Shown here: one piece after another, positions 59,230 to 64,000 of the stretch | Layout: each line of letters opens with the position of its first letter | How positions within the stretch are numbered: position 1 is the stretch's first letter | Origin: Bacillus salipaludis | Lineage (GTDB): Bacteria > Bacillota > Bacilli > Bacillales_B > DSM-18226 | Assembly (NCBI RefSeq): GCF_004358205.1 | Contig: NZ_SMYO01000005.1 | Span: 248,001-312,000 of the forward strand | Reading direction: 5' to 3' | Length of the DNA stretch: 64,000 nt | Made by a program: the position numbers and the translations under genes | Notes under the pieces: model-generated | The model's input: the letters and a program-made list of their open reading frames with translations, nothing else | The model's database searches: none | What the model was told of the DNA's origin: nothing

Positions 59230-59925
59230 ATGAAAATCGCAATCATTGGAGCTATGGAAGAAGAAGTAACTTTACTAAGAGATCATATCGAGGGAAGAAG
59301 TCAAGAAACAGTGGCAGGCTGTGAATTTACATTTGGCCAAATGCATGGGGTAGAAGTGATTTTGCTTCGTTCCGGAATTGGAAAAGTAAATGCTGCCATG
59401 TCAACGACTATTCTCCTTGAAAAATATAAGCCTGACTATATTATTAATACGGGATCTGCAGGAGGCTTTAACCCATCACTTAACGTAGGGGATGCGGTGA
59501 TATCAACTGAGGTTCGTCATCACGATGTAGATGTAACGGCTTTTGGCTATGAATATGGGCAGGTTCCCCAGCTCCCTGCTGCATTTACCGCAGATGAAAA
59601 ATTAATTTCCATTGCAGAAGAAGCTGCAAAAGAGCTAGAAAATTTCCAAATTGTAAAAGGCTTAATCGCCACAGGAGATTCCTTCATGGAAGATCCTGCA
59701 CGGGTTGATTTTGTCCGTTCTAAATTTAATGACCTGCAGGCTGTTGAAATGGAAGCTGCTGCAATTGCACAAGTATCCCATCAATTCGGTGTTCCATTTG
59801 TCATCATTCGTTCCCTTTCAGATATTGCAGGTAAAGAATCAGAAGTTTCCTTTGACCAGTTTATTGATCAGGCAGCACGGCATTCAGCTACTTTAGTAAT
59901 GAAGATGGTAGCAGCATTAAGATAG
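59230..59925 (+). CDS. mtnN: Methylthioadenosine/S-adenosylhomocysteine nucleosidase
   Basis: MtnN (231 aa) removes adenine from SAH and MTA. It begins [20 protein letters not shown]; the base- and ribose-binding parts are [33 protein letters not shown] and [13 protein letters not shown], with the catalytic Asp in IRSLSDIAG. The 51-bp gap before it has an AAGCGCCTAGG stretch resembling the dispersed repeat at 37461. Confidence 0.96.
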   Translation: MKIAIIGAMEEEVTLLRDHIEGRSQETVAGCEFTFGQMHGVEVILLRSGIGKVNAAMSTTILLEKYKPDYIINTGSAGGFNPSLNVGDAVISTEVRHHDVDVTAFGYEYGQVPQLPAAFTADEKLISIAEEAAKELENFQIVKGLIATGDSFMEDPARVDFVRSKFNDLQAVEMEAAAIAQVSHQFGVPFVIIRSLSDIAGKESEVSFDQFIDQAARHSATLVMKMVAALR

Positions 59926-59945
59926 ACTTTGAAAGTGGTGGGAAA

Positions 59946-62004
<2,059 letters not shown>

Positions 62005-62012
62005 ATCTCTTG

Positions 62013-62039
62013 ACCCGGCTCAGATGCAGCCGGGTTTTT
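62013..62039 (+). terminator. Terminator of the mcc operon
   Basis: ACCCGGCT and AGCCGGGTTTTT arms flank CAGATGC. Confidence 0.85.
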
Positions 62040-62131
62040 CAGTTCACTTTTTCTAAAATTTACATCCGCTTTCCATTTGGTTTCTATGTTAAAGTAGGTT
62101 AGTAGATTTTAAGAAAAGCAGGTGAACAGCA

Positions 62132-62389
62132 TTGAAAATACAAACAAAATATCTTTTTGAGAAGATGGTGGACTTTAAACGGTTTGCAACTGTCTTATTA
62201 GCTGTCGGTGTCTTTTTTTACTTAGGCGTAATCATTCCATCCGGGTCAAAGGATCCAACGGATTTAAATATTATGATGCTTGTATCAGCAAGTTTTTTAG
62301 CTGTTTCCATTTTATTTTTTGCTCAGTCGAAAATTTACAAATTGAAATTAATGGAAATAGAAGATGACCATGAACATAACTCAAATTAA
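62132..62389 (+). CDS. yrhC: YrhC-family small membrane protein
   Basis: This 85-residue protein has two helices (FATVLLAVGVFFYLGVIIP and MMLVSASFLAVSILFFA) and a charged tail. It is the YrhC family, found after mccB in Bacillus. Function unknown. TTG is the start, with CAGGTGA upstream. Confidence 0.88.
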   Translation: MKIQTKYLFEKMVDFKRFATVLLAVGVFFYLGVIIPSGSKDPTDLNIMMLVSASFLAVSILFFAQSKIYKLKLMEIEDDHEHNSN

Positions 62390-62415
62390 TTAGCGTTCCA
62401 AAAAGTGACGTTCAG

Positions 62416-62450
62416 ATTGTCGAGAAAGGTAATTTTTCTCGGCAATTTTT
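62416..62450 (+). terminator. Terminator of yrhC
   Basis: ATTGTCGAGAAA and TTTCTCGGCAAT arms flank GGTAAT and end in a T-run. Confidence 0.85.
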
Positions 62451-62497
62451 AATTTTGTTAAATGATCTTTATTAAAAGGTTGTCCATGCTAATGGGC

Positions 62498-62693
62498 CTG
62501 TTGATTTCCGCTCCAGGTGCTTCGCTTTCCGCGGGCGTGCCGGGGAGCCTCCTCGGCGCTTTGGCGCCCGTGGGGTCTCCCCTGCCCCGTACTCCCGCAG
62601 GACACTGAATTGCTTCCTTGAATCCGCCCACGCACGAAGAAAATGCGTTAGCATTTTCGAGGAGTCTTCGCACCTTCCGCTCCAATCAACAGG
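62498..62693 (-). repeat. Long GGAGCGGAA repeat, inverted copy
   Basis: Read on the minus strand it runs CTGTTGATT-GGAGCGGAA, a GC-rich insert of about 160 bp, then GGAGCGGAA-ATCAACAGG. It closely matches the copy at 46149-46393; here both 9-bp flanks are perfect. Apparent reading frames inside (shared ...RRLLENANAFSSCVGG) reflect the repeat only. Confidence 0.85.
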
Positions 62694-62762
62694 GAGCTTT
62701 TTCCTAGTACTCCTCCCATATATGTCGTGTTAGGGCTAATAACTTATTTTTCAGATAAGGGG

Positions 62763-63150
62763 CCTGTTGATTCGGACTCAATCATCTTTGAAATCAACAT
62801 CCCTGTGGATTATGACTCCATTCAACTCAATCGGCTTTGAAATCAACATCCCTGTCTGAATTAGGGCTCCATCCGGACTTGACCGTCTTTGAAAATAGCA
62901 TCCCCTGTCTGAATCAGAGCCCCATTCGGACTTGGCCGTCTTCAAAATCAGCATCCTTGTCTGAATTAGGGTTCCATTTGGACACGATCATCTTCGAAAT
63001 TAACATCCCTGTCTGAATCAGGGCTCGATTCGGACTCAATCATCTTCGAAATCAACAATCCTGTCTGAAGCAGGGCTCCATTCGGACACGACCGGCTTAG
63101 AAATCCACAACCATGTCTAAATCAAGGCTTCATTCGGACTCATCGTCTTG
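62763..63150. repeat. Degenerate 52-bp tandem array
   Basis: About seven and a half units follow the pattern CTGTCTGAATCAGGGCTC, CATTCGGACTCGATC and ATCTTCGAAATCAACATCC. Units differ at several positions each. 52 is not a multiple of 3 and no reading frame runs through it. Each unit contains GAAATCAACA, close to the end motif of the neighbouring repeat. Confidence 0.8.
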
Positions 63151-63621
63151 GAATCATCAAATTTGTACAATAGTATTTTTGCGAGTAAATTTAGTAAGAG
63201 AGCAACAAAGTTTACGAAAATAGCCTTTTAAAAAAAATATGGGGAACAAATGGGCATCATTATCCTCGTTGGGAATGAAAATTTTATCCATTACGGAGAA
63301 AAAACTATATATTTGTCAATCAGGCGAAAAGGTGGTTGTCCGGAACTTATACATCAATAAAAACAAATTCAAATTCCCTTTAGCTAGGCTCTTTTGGCTT
63401 AAAAAATAAATTTAACACTTATTTTTATTAATTTATTGAGAGTTGTAGAATTTTTAAATCAACAGACCAGTTGAACAGCCTATATATTATGCTTTTTATA
63501 TAAATTAACGCAGTGAATTGTTAAAGTAAGTGAATGAAATAAAAGGCTATGAAAGTTGTTCGCGCCTTCGAAAAGGGACGCTTATTTTTTTGCCTATTTT
63601 GAAAAAATTGCTAAAAAAAGG
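63151..63621. other. AT-rich gap with no supported gene
   Basis: I find no gene, RNA or repeat I can support. A 36-codon frame at 63250-63360 has only a weak GGGG site. A weak GCGCC/GGGACGC pairing lies near 63565. Confidence 0.5.
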
Positions 63622-63650
63622 TTTACAAAGTAATTTGATGTGGATATAAT
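63622..63650 (+). promoter_or_regulatory. Strong sigma-A promoter before the 27-aa gene
   Basis: TTTACA (63622-63627), a 17-bp spacer and perfect TATAAT (63645-63650). Confidence 0.75.
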
Positions 63651-63691
63651 TACCGTAGTTAGTAAAAAATTCTAAAAGGAGGTCGAATCAA

Positions 63692-63775
63692 ATGATGATG
63701 TTATTAATTCCATCAGCAGCGAAATTTAATAAACTAAATAATGTGCATTCGACCAGACTGGAATGGATTGCTTAA
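63692..63775 (+). CDS. 27-residue peptide of unknown function
   Basis: Three in-frame ATGs at 63692, 63695 and 63698 open a 27-residue peptide, MMMLLIPSAAKFNKL followed by NNVHSTRLEWIA. A near-perfect AAGGAGGT lies 8 bases upstream and a consensus promoter 42 bp before the first ATG. I do not recognise it. It could be a small regulatory or leader peptide, or a functional microprotein; translation is likely from the signals, function is not known. Confidence 0.55.
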   Translation: MMMLLIPSAAKFNKLNNVHSTRLEWIA

Positions 63776-63796
63776 CGTATTTTACAATACATATCC

Positions 63797-63831
63797 ATGC
63801 CGCAGGGAGAATGACGCCTTGCGGTATTTTT
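63797..63831 (+). terminator. First of two related terminators
   Basis: GCCGCAGGG pairs with GCCTTGCGGT and is followed by ATTTTTGTGCC. Confidence 0.7.
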
Positions 63832-63854
63832 GTGCCTAAAATTAGCTAATGCTA

Positions 63855-63892
63855 AAAAGCCGCAGGAGGAGTTGCTTCTTGCGGCCTTTTTG
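63855..63892 (+). terminator. Second of two related terminators
   Basis: AAAAGCCGCAGGA pairs with TCTTGCGGCCTTTTT and is followed by GTGCC. It shares arms and tail with the first, as if duplicated. Confidence 0.75.
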
Positions 63893-63973
63893 TGCCCTTT
63901 TTATAGTCCCTTTGGATATGTACTGCATAATGTGTAGAGGTTGTATAAATTTCTTTAAAGGAGGTGAACCAAT

Positions 63974-64000
63974 ATGACCCTGAATATTTTATTCTTTTCA
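63974..64000 (+). CDS. YrzI-family small protein, 5' end (cut by window edge)
   Basis: Only nine codons, MTLNILFFS, are present. They match the conserved start of the small YrzI proteins of Bacillus (from memory, MTLN-hydrophobic). A near-perfect AAAGGAGGTGA lies 9 bases upstream. The position downstream of yrhC fits, since yrzI lies near there in B. subtilis. Confidence 0.6.

Noticed and set aside
63250..63360. 36-codon frame in the gap after the 52-bp array
   Set aside because: Only a weak GGGG site too close to the ATG, no promoter or terminator, and no recognisable protein features.

Overview
The window is ordinary chromosomal DNA from a Bacillaceae endospore former, close to Bacillus sensu lato or Neobacillus. 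This follows from gene order as well as content. The run niaR/nifS-nadBCA-safA-bofC-ruvAB-queA-tgt-yajC-yrzE-yrbG-spoVB-comN-secDF-recJ-apt-relA-dtd-yrvJ-hisS-aspS-6S RNA-tcdA-rarA-cymR-iscS-mnmA-yrrB-recD2-yrrD-yrzQ-yrrI-alaS-ireB-yrrK-yrzB-mltG-trmR-trhP1-trhP2-udk-greA-pbpI-yrrS-yrrT-mtnN-mccA-mccB-yrhC is the order I know from Bacillus subtilis, with a few lineage-specific insertions. Strong AGGAGG-type ribosome binding sites, many TTG starts, sigma-A promoters with 17-bp spacers and sporulation genes all agree.

Layout. 1-5.9 kb: the 3' end of pheA, then the NAD de novo synthesis locus with its repressor NiaR, a dedicated cysteine desulfurase, and nadBCA diverging from them. 6-10.4 kb: sporulation genes (safA, a kinase-fold protein, a YhcN/YlaJ lipoprotein, bofC). 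10.7-15.1 kb: Holliday junction (ruvAB) and queuosine (queA, tgt) genes with yajC. 15.2-21 kb: membrane proteins, spoVB, comN and secDF. 21-28.4 kb: recJ, apt, relA, dtd and an SH3b amidase. 28.7-33.3 kb: T-box-controlled hisS-aspS, 6S RNA and tcdA. 33.4-37.4 kb: a Gmad2-type protein and an ABC exporter inserted before rarA. 37.7-40.5 kb: cymR-iscS-mnmA (sulfur and tRNA thiolation). 40.6-58.3 kb: yrrB to yrrS, including T-box-controlled alaS and the tRNA wobble-uridine hydroxylation/methylation genes trmR-trhP1-trhP2. 58.5-62.4 kb: the methionine-to-cysteine reverse transsulfuration operon yrrT-mtnN-mccA-mccB and yrhC. 62.4-64 kb: repeats, a tiny peptide gene and the start of a yrzI-like gene.

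Functional links: NiaR controls the nad genes, and NifS supplies sulfur for the NadA iron-sulfur cluster. CymR is encoded 20 kb from its expected target, the yrrT-mccB operon. IscS feeds MnmA for 2-thiouridine. TrmR and TrhP1/P2 modify the same wobble position by another route.

The most unusual signals are non-coding or start-codon features. They are a membrane-protein gene (yrzE) whose only well-placed start codon is ATC; a hisS T-box whose specifier reads as AAC rather than the expected Asp codon; two arrays of an ATCAGCG motif with a strict 21-bp period; a palindromic repeat family present both intact and interrupted by a roughly 165-bp insert flanked by a 9-bp duplication; a degenerate 52-bp tandem array; and a 27-codon peptide gene with consensus expression signals. 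I found no phage, CRISPR, transposase gene, rRNA or tRNA, and no convincing new multi-gene system.
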